Position numbers and translations under genes: made by a program. Positions 37,691 to 48,779 of a DNA stretch of 64,000 bases are shown one piece after another. Where the stretch lies: positions 186,001 to 250,000 of the forward strand of contig JAQFVV010000553.1 in NCBI GenBank assembly GCA_028023455.1, read 5' to 3'. Within the stretch, counting starts at the first letter, position 1. Every line of letters begins with the position of its first letter. The notes beneath the pieces are model-generated. The model was not told where the DNA came from, did not search any database, and saw only the letters and a program-made list of their open reading frames with translations. The stretch comes from Epiperipatus broadwayi (taxonomy: Eukaryota > Onychophora > Udeonychophora > Euonychophora > Peripatidae).

Positions 37691-39295
37691 TGCTTTATAG
37701 TCACTTCTTACCAAAAACTTGATTAATCAGAGATGGGGGGGGGGGGGGAGAGTTAACTATCATGGATCATTTATTGGCTAACTTAATAAATTATTAATAG
37801 AAGGCGGGGCCAAAGCGGAACAGGAAGTAAAAACCAAAGCATTTCCTTTCGGATTAAATTTATTTTTTAAAATATATCTGTAAAAGATTGAAAAATCAGG
37901 ATCATGAATATGTGTACATTATATTTTTAAAATAATGTGTTTAGTATGAGTGCGTGAAAGTGTTTTTGTCATACGTAACGTATTATAACTAAACGCCGCC
38001 ACATTAATGTTTGTTAAACATGTTCTAACGCATTTGTATAAACTGAATTGAGAACTGATGTGTTTTAAACTTTTTATGGTTTGAGGCAGTGTTAAAGGGT
38101 GCCGTATTTAGACATTTTTAGCAGTGACAGTACGTCTATCATTTAGAATGGTTAATTTGTATTTTGGTAAATGGTTCAAATTTAACAATTTTTCATTCCC
38201 TAATGATGCTAAATGGACATTAATTTGCTATCCTTGAAGAACTCCAGGTGGTTGGCCCAGACATAACCTTAGGGTGAGCGGCAGAAAGGTGGCTGAAGTT
38301 TTCGCGCGATTCTTGCACAAGACTCTCTCAAATTGACATGTGATTAAGAAAAACATTTAACGTAGAAGACAATAGTAACGCTAATAAATAATCTATTTCT
38401 TTTAGTATAGCTTTTTGCTTAACTTTAGCCAGAAAGTACATTAGTTTAAAAAACTTTTTTGCAAAAGTTTGAATTAAAATAACAAGAAAAATAAAAACAA
38501 ATAATGGAATGGTTTATAAATTTGAGCGCCGGAAGTAACAGAGATGAACTGTAATCCGACCTTGAACTCTAGAATATGCTCTCAACCCTGGCACTAAATC
38601 ATACACTGTAATAATAACGATGTCACATGATCATAATAATAATGATGATGTTAATTTTCGGGTTTGTGTTTTTTTCTGATATTATATGGTTAAGCCAATG
38701 TTAACATAAATAGTAAATGGTAAAACTGTTTCTTGAATAAATGAAAGAAGCTACAATTCAATGTCAAACGAAATCTGTCTCAATCCACATTGAGTCATTT
38801 AAAGAAAATATGACTTTATGCCTTGTCTTGGTAGTAAATTAATAAATGTTAGATTATTCAATAAATAATAATAATGAGAAAGGCAATAAAGGAAAATATA
38901 AGTAAAAAGGTAAACAGGCTCATCATCCATAAAAGGATAAAAGTTGCACTACCTATGGTGAAGGCATCATCGATCATATTTTTATTTTCATTGTCAGGGC
39001 ATTAGCACTTATTTGACCAATACAGATTAATCTGAGATGCTTATTATACAGAGACCCATTTACTAAGAGCTTGATGAATTTGCTATTGAATAATTACCTG
39101 GAAAAAAAAAAGGACTTGGAAGATTTAGCAAACAGATTAGAACATGAGATCAAGGATTAGAGCAAAAAGTTAACAAAATTAACTTTGTCTATTTAATGGT
39201 TTTTTTTAAAAATAAAATACATAAAAAATAGAATTTAGTAAATATTAACTAAATCTAATTTTGTTATCTAAAACAAGATGTTTATATTCTGATTT
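37691..39295. other. CpG-richer region; 14-bp G run; function unknown
   Basis: A G-run lies at 37735-37748. Between 37.8 and 38.6 kb there are more CpG dinucleotides than elsewhere and several GGAAGT motifs (near 37820 and 38531). This could be a promoter or first exon of an unseen gene, or an unrecognised transposon. No open frame supports a coding exon. Confidence 0.35.
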
Positions 39296-39299
39296 CTTT

Positions 39300-40385
39300 T
39301 AGCCATGTAAGCATTATTATTTAGCTTTGCCTGGTTTAATGAAGTGGTATGAGTCAAACTGGAATGTAAAGCCCTCAGATCGGATTTCAATTCTGATAAC
39401 TTTCTACATATGAACTTCTTTTGAACTCTCCATCAATAAAGCAATTTAATCAATTATTGTCTTGTGTGATTTAGTACTATGACAAAATATCAGATTCTGG
39501 AGTATAAGGTATAGAGACCCATTTGCTGACTGCTTGCTGGATTTGTTATTGGATAATAATTACATGAAAAAAGCCTGCTTATGACTTAGAAAAATTTGCA
39601 AGATTTAGCAAACACAGATTAGAACATGAGATCAAGGAAGTAATAAAAGCACAAAAAATTAACAAATTAAGGTTATCTGTCTAATGGGTTTTTTTAAAAC
39701 AAAATACATAAAAATAAAATTTAATAAATACTAACTAAATATAACTTTGTTATCTAAGAAAAGGTTATTTGTATTCTAATTTATTTCATTTAGCCATAAA
39801 ATATGACTATTTCTTGTAAGCGTTATTCAAAGTTTATTAGCCTTTTTTGGTTTAGTGAAGTGGTAGCGAGTCAGACTTTGGAATGTAAAGTTCTCAGATA
39901 GGATTCCAATTTTGATACTTCCAGAATTTGAACTTTTTATGAATTCTTGAGCAACAAAGCCATGTGATCAGTTATTGCCCTGCATGATTCAACTCTAGAA
40001 TGTAAACCATTACACATCACATGATCACAAGCCATAAACTAGATGGGGATTTTATGCACAAGCCTCTGGCATCCATTGATTACTCTGGTTGGCACTGGGT
40101 GACACTACTGTATGAAGAGTTTTGCCTTTGTCTAGAATGTAAAGTCTTCAGATTGGATTTCAATTTTGACTTTTACGGCACTTAAACTTCTTATGGACTC
40201 CTAAGCAATAAAGCCATTTGATCAGTTATTGTCCTTTACAATTTAGCACAATGACAAAATATCAGATTCTGGAACTTAAGATCCTTAGATCGGATTCCAA
40301 TTATGACACTTCCAGCACTTGAATTTTTTGTGAACTTTTGAACAATAAAGTGATTCAATTATTTATTTATTTATTTTAAGTTTAT
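39300..40385 (+). repeat. Tandem tRNA-like array (family H), interrupted
   Basis: Repeated heads (AGTGGTA.GAGTCAAACT..GGAATGTAAAG, near 39345 and 39855; ATGACAAAATATCAGATTCTGGA near 39478 and 40252) are followed by TCGGATTCCAATT (weak box B), a GACACTTCCAG block and tails GAACTTTTGA.CAATAAAG. About 500 bp of the array is itself duplicated: 39055-39345 resembles 39508-39860. A family A fragment is inserted at 40005-40130. Confidence 0.65.
40005..40130 (+). mobile_element. HHR-family A fragment inside the tRNA-like array
   Basis: Keeps CACAAGCC..AAACTAG..GGGGAT, the 3' half of the ribozyme, then GCATCCATTGATTACTCTGG and ACTACTGTATG. The CUGAUGA half is missing. Confidence 0.7.
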
Positions 40386-40412
40386 TAAATTTTTTTTTGG
40401 AAAAAGTGTTTT

Positions 40413-41062
40413 AATACTCATCATCATCATTATTTTAAATTATGGATCAATCCATTGCAGGTATAAAAGTCTCTCCAAGTTTAGTCCAGTTTCCCTGAAC
40501 CATAGCATTTCTTCTCAACATCATATCAATATACTTTTCTTACTTCATCCACCCATCTCACACATGGTCTTTTTCTAGGACTCTTAAATCTCTTGGGATA
40601 TACTTTATAACTTCAGTCATCAATCTATTATCATACCAACTCTATACCAGTCTTTTATTTCTTTCGACCATTTCAATTATACAAATTTGTACTCTGGTCT
40701 AATCATTTTGTTTTTAAAACCACTATCTGTTATTCAACTTGAGGTTCATCAGTTTTCATTGTTCTTAACATATCAATATACTTTTCTTACTTCATCCATC
40801 CATCTCACACATGGTCTTTTTCTAGGACTCTTAAATCTCTTGGGAAATACTTTACAACTTTAATTATTCATCTTTTCTCATCTCTTCTAGTAATATATCC
40901 AGTTCAGCTCTGTTCCAGTCTCTTATTTCTTTCAACCATTTCAGTTATACCAATTTGTTACTCCGACCTAATTGTTTTGTTTTTAAAACCACTATCTGTT
41001 ATTCACCTTGAGGTTCATCAGTTTTCATTGTCAAACATAATTTCATGATCCAATCTTAAGGG
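40413..41062 (-). pseudogene. RTE-like LINE 3' end with internal duplication
   Basis: Minus copy starting at a CATCATCATCATTATT tail. About 240 bp (40530-40740) is repeated in tandem at 40770-41030, both parts containing ATACTTTTCTTACTTCATCC and CACATGGTCTTTTTCTAGGA. The duplication arose after or during insertion. Confidence 0.8.
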
Positions 41063-41864
41063 CATGCATCATTGCTATAATATTATAAAAATTAAAAAAT
41101 CCGATGCTGTTAAATTTAATAACTTGGTTGATACAAATGCTTGAAAACATAATTCTTTGAGATCAACATATGTTTTTTTAAAAGTTTTTAACTTTTTGGT
41201 TGTAATGTCAGAGTTAAACTTCCAGTAGAAAATTATGTAGGTTTTTTTTTTTTTTGTAAAAAAATACTTTATAGAGAAAATTCAAGTTTAATTCAAATAA
41301 GTCTAAAATATTTAAATTTGGAAAATGGTTATGTTTACTACAAAGAAGGTGTTTGTAAATGTCTAACTATTTAATATCACCAAATGTGATATTTATTAAA
41401 ATTCTGGTATTAAGATCATTCAAGTCATTAAGATAGTTACAGTTATAATTAGAATCTTGTAAATACCATATTATCAAATGATATTGATAATTTAAAGGCA
41501 GCATATCTATAACTGCAATGTGTACTCTGGCTTCGAATATCAATCAATCGATCAATAGTATTCTGTTCTATGAACAAGTCCAGACTATAGTCATATAGCA
41601 AGATTATACATTTCACCAGTCTATTCTCTTCATAGCCCATTTCTTCAATTCCACGTATCTCTTTCCATCTCATATTCAAAAAGGTCATTCTTTTCCATCC
41701 TTTCTTTTTACTTCCAATCATCATTCCAAACTATTCTTCCTTCTTAATATATATATTCTTTATTTTCTGTTTTATTATTGTTTGTAATAAATTAGCAAAA
41801 TTTTTTTTAAGCCCACAATTGAAAAGATTTAATTATTTACATTTGGATACAGCCAAGAGCATTT
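41063..41864. other. AT-rich DNA, no gene seen
   Basis: A 91-codon minus frame (41449-41724) shows no family signature. I cannot support it as a gene. Confidence 0.4.
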
Positions 41865-41884
41865 TTGGTATGGAGCACAAGAAC

Positions 41885-41990
41885 CATAGCTCTCATTGAT
41901 TGATTGACTAGGTGTACTGCCATATTTATTATCATAATTATTCTTTCAAAAATATAGTAGTGCACCTAGCCAATCAATGAGAGCTACAAT
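41885..41990. repeat. Foldback just upstream of the PLE
   Basis: Arms of about 30-35 bp (41888-41922 and 41957-41988) with TAGCTCTCATTGATTG against CAATCAATGAGAGCTA. It lies about 90 bp before the PLE coding remnant and could be part of its inverted terminal region; this is inference. Confidence 0.7.
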
Positions 41991-42073
41991 TCTGGTGACC
42001 CACATTAGAAAGAGCACTCAGCGTATCTGAAAAGTAAAAAATAAAATCTTTTCAGTTGTTGACATAGTCCAAA

Positions 42074-43376
42074 ATTTTATGGACTTGCAAAAATTCACAA
42101 ACCAGATACCCTCCTTTGTCCAATAGTAAGTGCAATAGGATCTCCAACTCATATTTTAGCTAGATATTTATCGGATTTCATTAAACCTACAATTCCATCT
42201 ATTAAATCATACATTAAAAACTCTTTTCATTTTATTTCTGTTTTAAAATTTTTTAAAAATTAATGCTAATGACATTCTAGTCAGTTTTGATGTCGTGTCT
42301 TTGTTTACAAACATTCCAATTGATGAAGCTTTAAATATAATTTCAAAATGTTGCAATTTATCAGACCATATTATTGCTTTGATTAAACATTATGGAGAGC
42401 ATTACAGACAAGTTTTTGGTACTCCTATGGGCTCACCTATCTCAGAAGTAATAGCTGATTTATTTATGGAAAATATAGAAACTCATGCTTTAGAATCATC
42501 ATCTTTAAAACCTCTCATTTGGCTCAGATACATAGATGACACTTTTGTCATATGGCAATATGGAAAAAATAAATTAGATGATTTTTTCTTACATTTAAAT
42601 AAAATGCATCCTAATATTAAATTTACAATGGAGACAGAGTCTGATGGAAAACTCCCTTTTCTTTGATGTTCTAGTCACCAGAACACCAAATAGTTTATCT
42701 TTTTCGATTTGCAGAAACAATACACCCATGGACAGATATTTACATTTCCATTCTCATCACCACCCAACTCATATTGTTTCTGTAAGCAAAATTCTTTTAA
42801 TTAGAGCAATTAACCTTTCAGATAAGTCACATTTGAAAGAAGAAATAAATCATATTAATAGTGTTTTATTAGAAAATGGTTATAATTATAAATTTATAAA
42901 AAAAAGCCTTATTTCAAGCCAAAAATGGAGAAAATAGGAAACAAAAAGATGATAAATCAGCTATTAGGATTTGTGTTCCATATGTAAAAGGAACTACAAA
43001 CAGTATTGGATGTATATTAAAATGCTATAATATGGATACAGCATTTTCTATTCATCAAAAGATAAATATAATAACCAAGCCTAAGGATTCAATCCCTCTT
43101 GAATCTCATGGTGTCTATCAAATCTCATGTAAAAATTGTAAAGCTTCTTACATAGGTATGAGTAATCGTCACATCAGTGTTAGGAGAGATGAGCATGCTA
43201 ATGCAGTTAAACAACACTCATCATCATCAGCACTCTCACTCCATACTATAGATTCAGGTCATAAAATTGATTTTTCTAGTACCAAGATCATATCCAGATG
43301 TGATAATATCTACCAGTGCAAAACTAGAGAAGCCATTGAGATACTTAAAAAGCCAGATTGTATCAATAAGTGATGT
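42074..43376 (+). pseudogene. Penelope-like element: RT plus GIY-YIG endonuclease
   Basis: PLEs encode a telomerase-related RT joined to a GIY-YIG endonuclease. From 42074 the translation reads YGLAKIHKPD with PIVSAIGSPTH (N-terminal RT motifs), then a frameshift near 42260. Frame 42295-42666 has SLFTNIPIDEAL (motif A region), the GTPMGSPIS block (motif B) and RYIDDTFVIW (catalytic YIDD, motif C). A frameshift at about 42650 leads to LPFFDVLV and a short thumb. Frame 43032-43373 has GVYQISCKNCKASYIGMS, the GIY-YIG module with Y-YIG intact and its Cys pair, then R...EH, GHKIDFSSTKII and REAIEI. Two or more frameshifts and a truncated 5' end make it non-functional, though all key RT residues survive. 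Confidence 0.92.
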
Positions 43377-43439
43377 GATACATGCAAACTTCCTCCTATT
43401 TGGAAATATTTTTTTAAAAAACATTCTTAAAACATTTTT

Positions 43440-43630
43440 TTTTTCAAATCAGTGATTGTAGCGCCTCTACAGTGATCTTTCTACATTTTATCATCCAGTA
43501 GATGACTTGTGTGATCAAGTCGAAATGTCTGTATATCAATATTTAAATTTTTTAACATGGATGAACCCGCAAAATATGTCTTTTATATATACAACCCATG
43601 AAAATCTTTGTATCAACATATATTCATATA
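43440..43630 (+). mobile_element. PLE 3' terminal region with hammerhead-like hairpin
   Basis: Follows the GIY-YIG stop. Contains GATGACTTG (43501-43509), a 6-bp hairpin GACTTG/CAAGTC, then GAAATGTC, and ends with AACATGGATGAACCCGCAAAATATGTCTT. The same sequence forms an inverted pair at 56150-56375, so it is the element's terminal repeat. The order GAUGA-hairpin-GAAA-GUC is hammerhead-like, but C3U4 are not present in any of the three copies seen. Confidence 0.7.
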
Positions 43631-43829
43631 AACAAATGTATAACATAGAGTTAAATGAGAAATTCTGAGAGATAACAGAATAAAAAATTTGGTATATTTC
43701 ATCATTATTTGACTGTGAGAATAGTGGGCAAACTATATGGTTGACAAGCCACATATAGTTACCAACATTATCCTTTGCAGTTCCCAAGTTAATATTGAGT
43801 TTTATTGTCCTTTTTTTAAAACTTTTATA

Positions 43830-44241
43830 TTAATAATCTATAATAGTATAATTCTTACTTATGGATCTGAGACTTGTACATTTAACAAAACAACAGCACA
43901 GAGACTTCAGATGACACAAATAAATATGGGGAGATGCAAAAAGATTGAAAATCAAATACATGGATGAGAGAACAAACAGGTGTTACTGATATCATTGAAA
44001 GAATTGGGCTGGACATATTACTAGAAGAGATGATAATAGACGGACAGTTGAAATCTTAAGTTGGATTCCAAGAAATTGTACAAGACCTAAAAAGAGATCA
44101 CACGTGAGATGGATAGGTGAAATAAGAAAGTATACTAATGTGATGTGGAGAAGAGAGTCTAGAGATCAGAGAAAATGGTTTGAACTTGACATGACCTTCA
44201 TCCTGCAATGGATCAATGATGGTTGAAAATGATGATGATGG
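43830..44241 (+). pseudogene. RTE-like LINE 3' end
   Basis: Begins with the ILTYGSETC block, which precedes the C-terminal tail in RTE elements, then the REQTGVT, GHI-RRDDNR, IPRN, HVRWIGEIRK and WRRES blocks, in more than one frame, and ends in GATGATGATGG. It lies just downstream of the PLE. Confidence 0.85.
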
Positions 44242-44389
44242 TAGTACTTATCAGTATTATAATATTTTATATTGTAAATGGCTTAAAGATATGCAAAACC
44301 AGATATTTTAAATTTTTAGTTTCAAATGGTATTAATCAAAACTATCGTTAACTTGGATTTTATAATGGTATTCTTGTTTGTGATGTGTT

Positions 44390-44880
44390 GTGATGCACTG
44401 TGACTTCTTAAACAGAGTCAGGAATCTCTCAGCAACTATGCCCAGAAAAGCCTGTTAGCCACTTTACCTTCCTTTTCCATTCCCCACCATTTTTCCATAA
44501 TATGCTCCATCCCATTTCCACAACATACTCTTTGTCAACTCTATGACCTTTATATCTAAATCCTCCTTAGCTTTTCCCAAACCCAGCATAAAACCAATAA
44601 GCTACTTTATGTATAATCACTTTGTTCATATTTATTCTTCCACAACTTCATTATTTGTACCCTTTCTGCTTTCAACCATTTACATTCAATTAACAGATGC
44701 CTAATATTTTCTATGCTTTCCTTACACAATTTGCAGACTAAATTACCCATATTTTTCCAATTACATGTGTATTCTCTTGTTGCTAAAGATCCCGTTCTAG
44801 CCTTAAACAATAAACTACTTCCCTTGCTATTATCATAAATTAACTCACATTTGATGACAAGTGCTGTTCCCAAGCGTTTT
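44390..44880 (-). pseudogene. Non-LTR retrotransposon C-terminal zinc-knuckle fragment
   Basis: The minus frame 44607-44873 (88 residues) has KARTGSL near residue 25 and a C-x2-C-x8-H-x4-C module (CKLC...HLLIEC) around residues 47-65, as found at the C-terminus of Jockey/CR1/I-type reverse transcriptases. It is a different LINE lineage from the RTE-like copies. Downstream sequence (44390-44600) is its 3' region and matches 25500-25640. The RT domain is missing. Confidence 0.75.
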
Positions 44881-45557
44881 AAAATAGCTTTAATATCCTA
44901 TTGGTAAGATTTTAAAATATTAACTGCACAAATGAAGGACAATCAAAACCTCAAATGAGTAGAGTTTAAACAAATTCTTCTTTGATGAGTAGAACTGCTA
45001 TATAGTTGCTATTTTCATTATTTCTAAATACATTTTAAAATAATATTTTCTGTGGCAATGGAGTATTCAAAAATATATGTGACTCCTATTAATAAAAAAA
45101 TTGCGCACCCTTAGGCTACTAATTGAATATAAGTCAATACTATATTTTAGATGTGTAGATTATGAAAAGGTATTTGACTCTATAAATATTTGTATAATGA
45201 TTAAAATTTTGGACCATCAAGTTATACATCCAGGATACTATCCTGGTAACACCAAAAAGATTAATATTGAAAAGGGTGTAATACAGTGTGATTCCAAATA
45301 TCTAAAACCTTTTATAGTAAGTCTTATAAGAAGTGTTTGTGAATTAAAATGGAAACTAAAGGAGTAAAAAGTAAATGGAAGTTATTTAAATCATGTAGAA
45401 TTTCAGATTTATGTTTCTGAGCTTTAGAAAATGGTGCAAGAATTATTTGATGAAGGCAAGAAAGTAGGAGTAAAGAGAAATGCTTAAAAGCCTAATAGGA
45501 AAAATAAAATAAAGATTGATAATGATGAGTTAGAAGAAGTTAACAATTACAAATACT

Positions 45558-45871
45558 AAAACAGGCAAAACTCTCCATACAGTAGTGCCACTCAGTGCCA
45601 ACCAGAATAATCAATGGATGACAGAAGGCTTGTGCATAAAATCCCCATCTAGTGCCTACTCATCCAATATCCCCAGACTAGTTTCTGGCTTGTGGTCTTC
45701 GTTAGTGAGGAGCATTGGATCTGAGAGCACTGCACCTAGATCTTAGCTTTCTGGCATCCATTGATTACTCTGGTTGGCACTGAATGGCACTACTGTATGG
45801 AGAGTTTTGCCTGTTTTAATAACAGTAATGTGATAGCATAAGAAATAGTGATCATGTGATGTTTAGTGGTT
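45558..45871. mobile_element. HHR-family A foldback nested in a LINE
   Basis: A 314-bp foldback flanked by a perfect 14-bp duplication CAATTACAAATACT (45544-45557 and 45872-45885). Removing it and one duplicate restores the LINE block NNYKYFGHIM, so the insertion is precisely defined. The left arm (minus) carries a hammerhead at 45670-45711; the right arm (plus) starts at 45748 beyond the ribozyme. Confidence 0.93.
45670..45711 (-). ncRNA. Decayed hammerhead, family A
   Basis: Stems I and III and the GUC site are kept. The core on the minus strand is CUAACGA (G5 changed to A), so cleavage is not expected. Confidence 0.7.
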
Positions 45872-46023
45872 CAATTACAAATACTTTGGTCACATTATGA
45901 AAGCAGATAGAAACATAATGTATGGACTTAATAATAGAATTAAACTTGGATGGAATGATTTAGGAAGAAATAATTTAAAACTAAAAGAATACAAACACCT
46001 ATTAGTAATAACACACAAAGAAA

Positions 46024-46370
46024 GCACAGGTTAGTAGATTACACAATGTTTCGAGTGTTATTATTCTTTACTCTAAAAGGGCTGCTGGCCTGACCAGTGA
46101 CAGTTCTAGTATTGGAGTCAAACTTACACCTTTAGATTCTTGAAATATCGTATTTTAAGGCAATGCTAACCAATTGAGCTATTCTAACATTTGACAAAAT
46201 ATCTCAATTGGTTAGAGCATTGCTTTAAAATTCGATACTCAAGAATCTAAAAGTGTAAGTTTGACTCCTATGCTAGCACTGTCACTGGTCAGGCCAGCAA
46301 CACCTGAAGAAAAGTGGAGGATAATACCCCTTGAAATATTGTGTAATTTACTAACCTGTCTCATCTTTGT
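46024..46370. mobile_element. PLE-type inverted repeat pair with tRNA-Leu-like head (family D)
   Basis: Arms at 46028-46185 (minus) and 46195-46365 (plus) are inverted copies. Each contains a tRNA-like TTGGTTAGAGCATT (box-A-like), AAGAATCTAAA, GACTCC (decayed box B) and CACTGGTCAGGCC..CACCTGAAGA..GAAATATTGTGTAA. The same unit bounds the PLE remnant at 52-53.3 kb, so it is probably that PLE's terminal repeat. In the plus arm CUGAAGA (46304-46310) and GAAA (46333-46336) bracket a hairpin-capable stretch. Confidence 0.65.
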
Positions 46371-46860
46371 TTGTATTAGGAACATTTTAAATGAAGTTAA
46401 AAAAATAATTAAAAACGATGTTTGTGTTTCAAAATAGTGTTTAATAGACATGATTTGTCAGTTTTTACTCATGGATCCGAGACTTGGGTATTTATTCAGA
46501 AGAGCAATTCAGTGACTTCTGAACTCTCAATGAAATACGAAGAGATATTTATTGGGAAAAAGAAGAAGAGACGGAAAATGAAATACTTCCATGAGATTGA
46601 TATTATTGAAAGAATTAAATGGTAAAGTTGAACTAGGATCGAGATATTGTTAGAAGAGATAATAATAAATAAATAATTGAAATATTAAATTGGATCTCAA
46701 GAGATTTTAAAAAACTTAGAAAGAAATTTTATGTGAGATAGATGGATAAAATAATGAATTTTGTCGTTATAATATGGAGACGAGAGTGTGTGGATTAAAA
46801 AAACTGGATTATACTTGGAATGACCTTAATCCTTGGTTGGAATGATTGCAAATGAAGACA

Positions 46861-47735
46861 AAAAAATAAAGAATTAAATTTACAACTTCTATTATTAATT
46901 TCACTATTATTTTGTATAGCAATTTTTAATTTCTGCATGATGATAAACGTACAGGATTTATTTTTTTCTATAAAATTATCAGATAACTGTTTACTTAGAG
47001 TAGGTTTGGTAGATATCTAAGTATCTAAAGACAATATCTGTCAGGATCAGCTTTGTAAAAGTATGATTTCAATATTAAAAATTGTCATTCAATTGGAGAT
47101 TAAACAGTGGAGATAAACTGGTTTTTTAAAAAATGTTTCACTGACGTGTATGTCCATAATAACTAATTGGTTATTACAGTTAACCGTGTTCTCTGGATTG
47201 CACGTTGTTCAGAAACTTTAATATCTGAATCAGAATGATAAAAAATACTTCCTTGATTGTATAGACTGTTTGAGAAAGAGGCTGTAAAGATAAATTAAAA
47301 ATGTCTTGAATGGAAATCAACAATTTCAGAAGAATTGAAGCATGAGAAACTTCATTTCTGGTTGTAAATATTAAATTAAAAGAGTAGATCACCAAGTCAA
47401 ACTTATTGAAATTTAGGCAATTACTGTATCACAATTAAATACAATAATACTTTTTATTTGTCTGGCTCTTATGAGCCAAAAGTAGAACTACCTCATACTT
47501 TTTTTTAATCTAGGGGATAAGGTAGGAGAAATACACTTTTGGGATTATAGGAGTCAGATAAAAGTATTGTTCAATGATGTGATTTCAGCTTCTGATCCAC
47601 TTTTTAATTGGTTGCTTGCTTAGTTACCTCCTGGCTGAACTGCAATAAAAATATAGAAAAATCTCATTAAAGTTTCTATATTAGATCCAAAGTGAGCGTA
47701 CTCACCTGATTATAAAATATAAATTAAATCCATAG
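46861..47735. other. No gene seen
   Basis: AT-rich. Two short minus frames lack family signatures. Confidence 0.4.
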
Positions 47736-47739
47736 AGAC

Positions 47740-48310
47740 TACATATCTCTGATTCCATCACATAAATATGCTGGTCTGCCAACTTTTCTATATAGAAATT
47801 TAAACCAATGCAAACAAGAATCAGATTGGAAGTCCAGTATAGATAAATATATTAATGAGTTATGACTCATTGGGTTAAAATACAGGTCACTTACCTTATC
47901 AACAAATTCGATAACAAATTCAGAACTAAATCTCCTCCATTGGGCTCCAAGCAATGAATATTGTTCCCTTATATTCCTAAAGTCTCCAGGAACATAAACA
48001 AACTATGCTCAGGGTCATACAGAGTCAGTTTACACACCTCACCCTCTATAAATAAGTTGATCAACTACTCCAAAGATAAAATCCCCATGGAATGTACCTC
48101 CCACCCTGTTTACAAGATTTTTTGCACTCAAACTGGCTGTAATGCATTTTACTGTCGAGAATAATGTGACAGCTTTGCAACAAGATTGTCCCAACATCAA
48201 CCTCTATAAAAGAGCCAAAAGCAATCCACAACACAAATCCATATTTCTGGAGCATTAAAACACACTCGACCACAACTGAACCCACTTCAGCCAGCATCAT
48301 GAGCATACAT
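47740..48310 (+). pseudogene. Penelope-like element C-terminal remnant (second family)
   Basis: Frame 47961-48164 reads FPYIPKVSRNINKLC, SLHTSPSINKLI and PVYKIFCTQTGCNAFYCRE. This matches the linker of PLEs (PY-PK-S..I-K-C then the GVY-I-C..C-A-Y-G-E start of GIY-YIG). The GIY-YIG tyrosine region is altered (AFYCRE for the usual YIGE) and a stop follows. Upstream frames from 47740 (WKSSIDKYINEL) fit the thumb region. Confidence 0.75.
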
Positions 48311-48529
48311 TGTCAATAACTTCATTTAGATACATTTACATAAATTTATGTCCTATTTATACCCCCCACTCTCCTGTCCATCACTCATTGCTATGAATAC
48401 AATATCATAACCAAGATATAGAAAATGCTTAGCTCAAGTTTTAAGATATGTCTATATTGAAGCTTTTGTTTAGTGTTCTGAGCACTTATAATTTAATTAT
48501 ATTTATATCTGTAAAATCTTTTTCTTCAC

Positions 48530-48775
48530 AGTTCTATGCCACCTATTAGAAACTTTATTAACTAATATATGCCCAGATGATAGTGCTTAATAAATCCTTA
48601 TCCAATGTTGTGCTATTCAATATTCAGTCTCTTTTTCTCATCATAGTTGTGCCACCTAGTGTATGCTTTAGTTAAAAATAGATGCCAGATGGTAGTACTT
48701 AATAAATCCCTATCCAGTGCTGTACTATTCAATATCTCCAGACTAATGTTTCATCAACTTCAACTTTTAGGCATG
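48530..48775 (-). mobile_element. HHR-family A relative, two tandem part-copies
   Basis: Two diverged direct units (about 48530-48632 and 48653-48775) share GTGCCACCTA, AGATG.TAGT.CTTAATAAATCC, TATCCA and TATTCAATAT. The second ends in TCTCCAGACTAATGTTTCATCAAC, a decayed ribozyme region. Confidence 0.55.
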
Positions 48776-48779
48776 TATT

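Larger units (their letters stand above)
45090..46860 (+). pseudogene. RTE-like LINE, longest copy, split by nested insertions
   Basis: The first part (45090-45557) has RCVDYEKVFDSI, the RT motif A region (catalytic Asp present), and an IEKGVIQ block near residue 65 of the frame 45101-45367. It is then broken by a family A element (45558-45871) that splits the VNNYKYFGHIM block. The LINE resumes at 45886 (FGHIMKAD), is broken again by an inverted repeat (46024-46370), and ends with THGSETW (46468-46488) and a decayed C-terminal tail. The YADD-type motif C was not found, so it is dead. Confidence 0.85.

Noticed and set aside
41449-41724. 91-residue minus-strand frame as a host gene
   Set aside because: No recognised domain, no splice context, and similar lengths occur by chance in this window.
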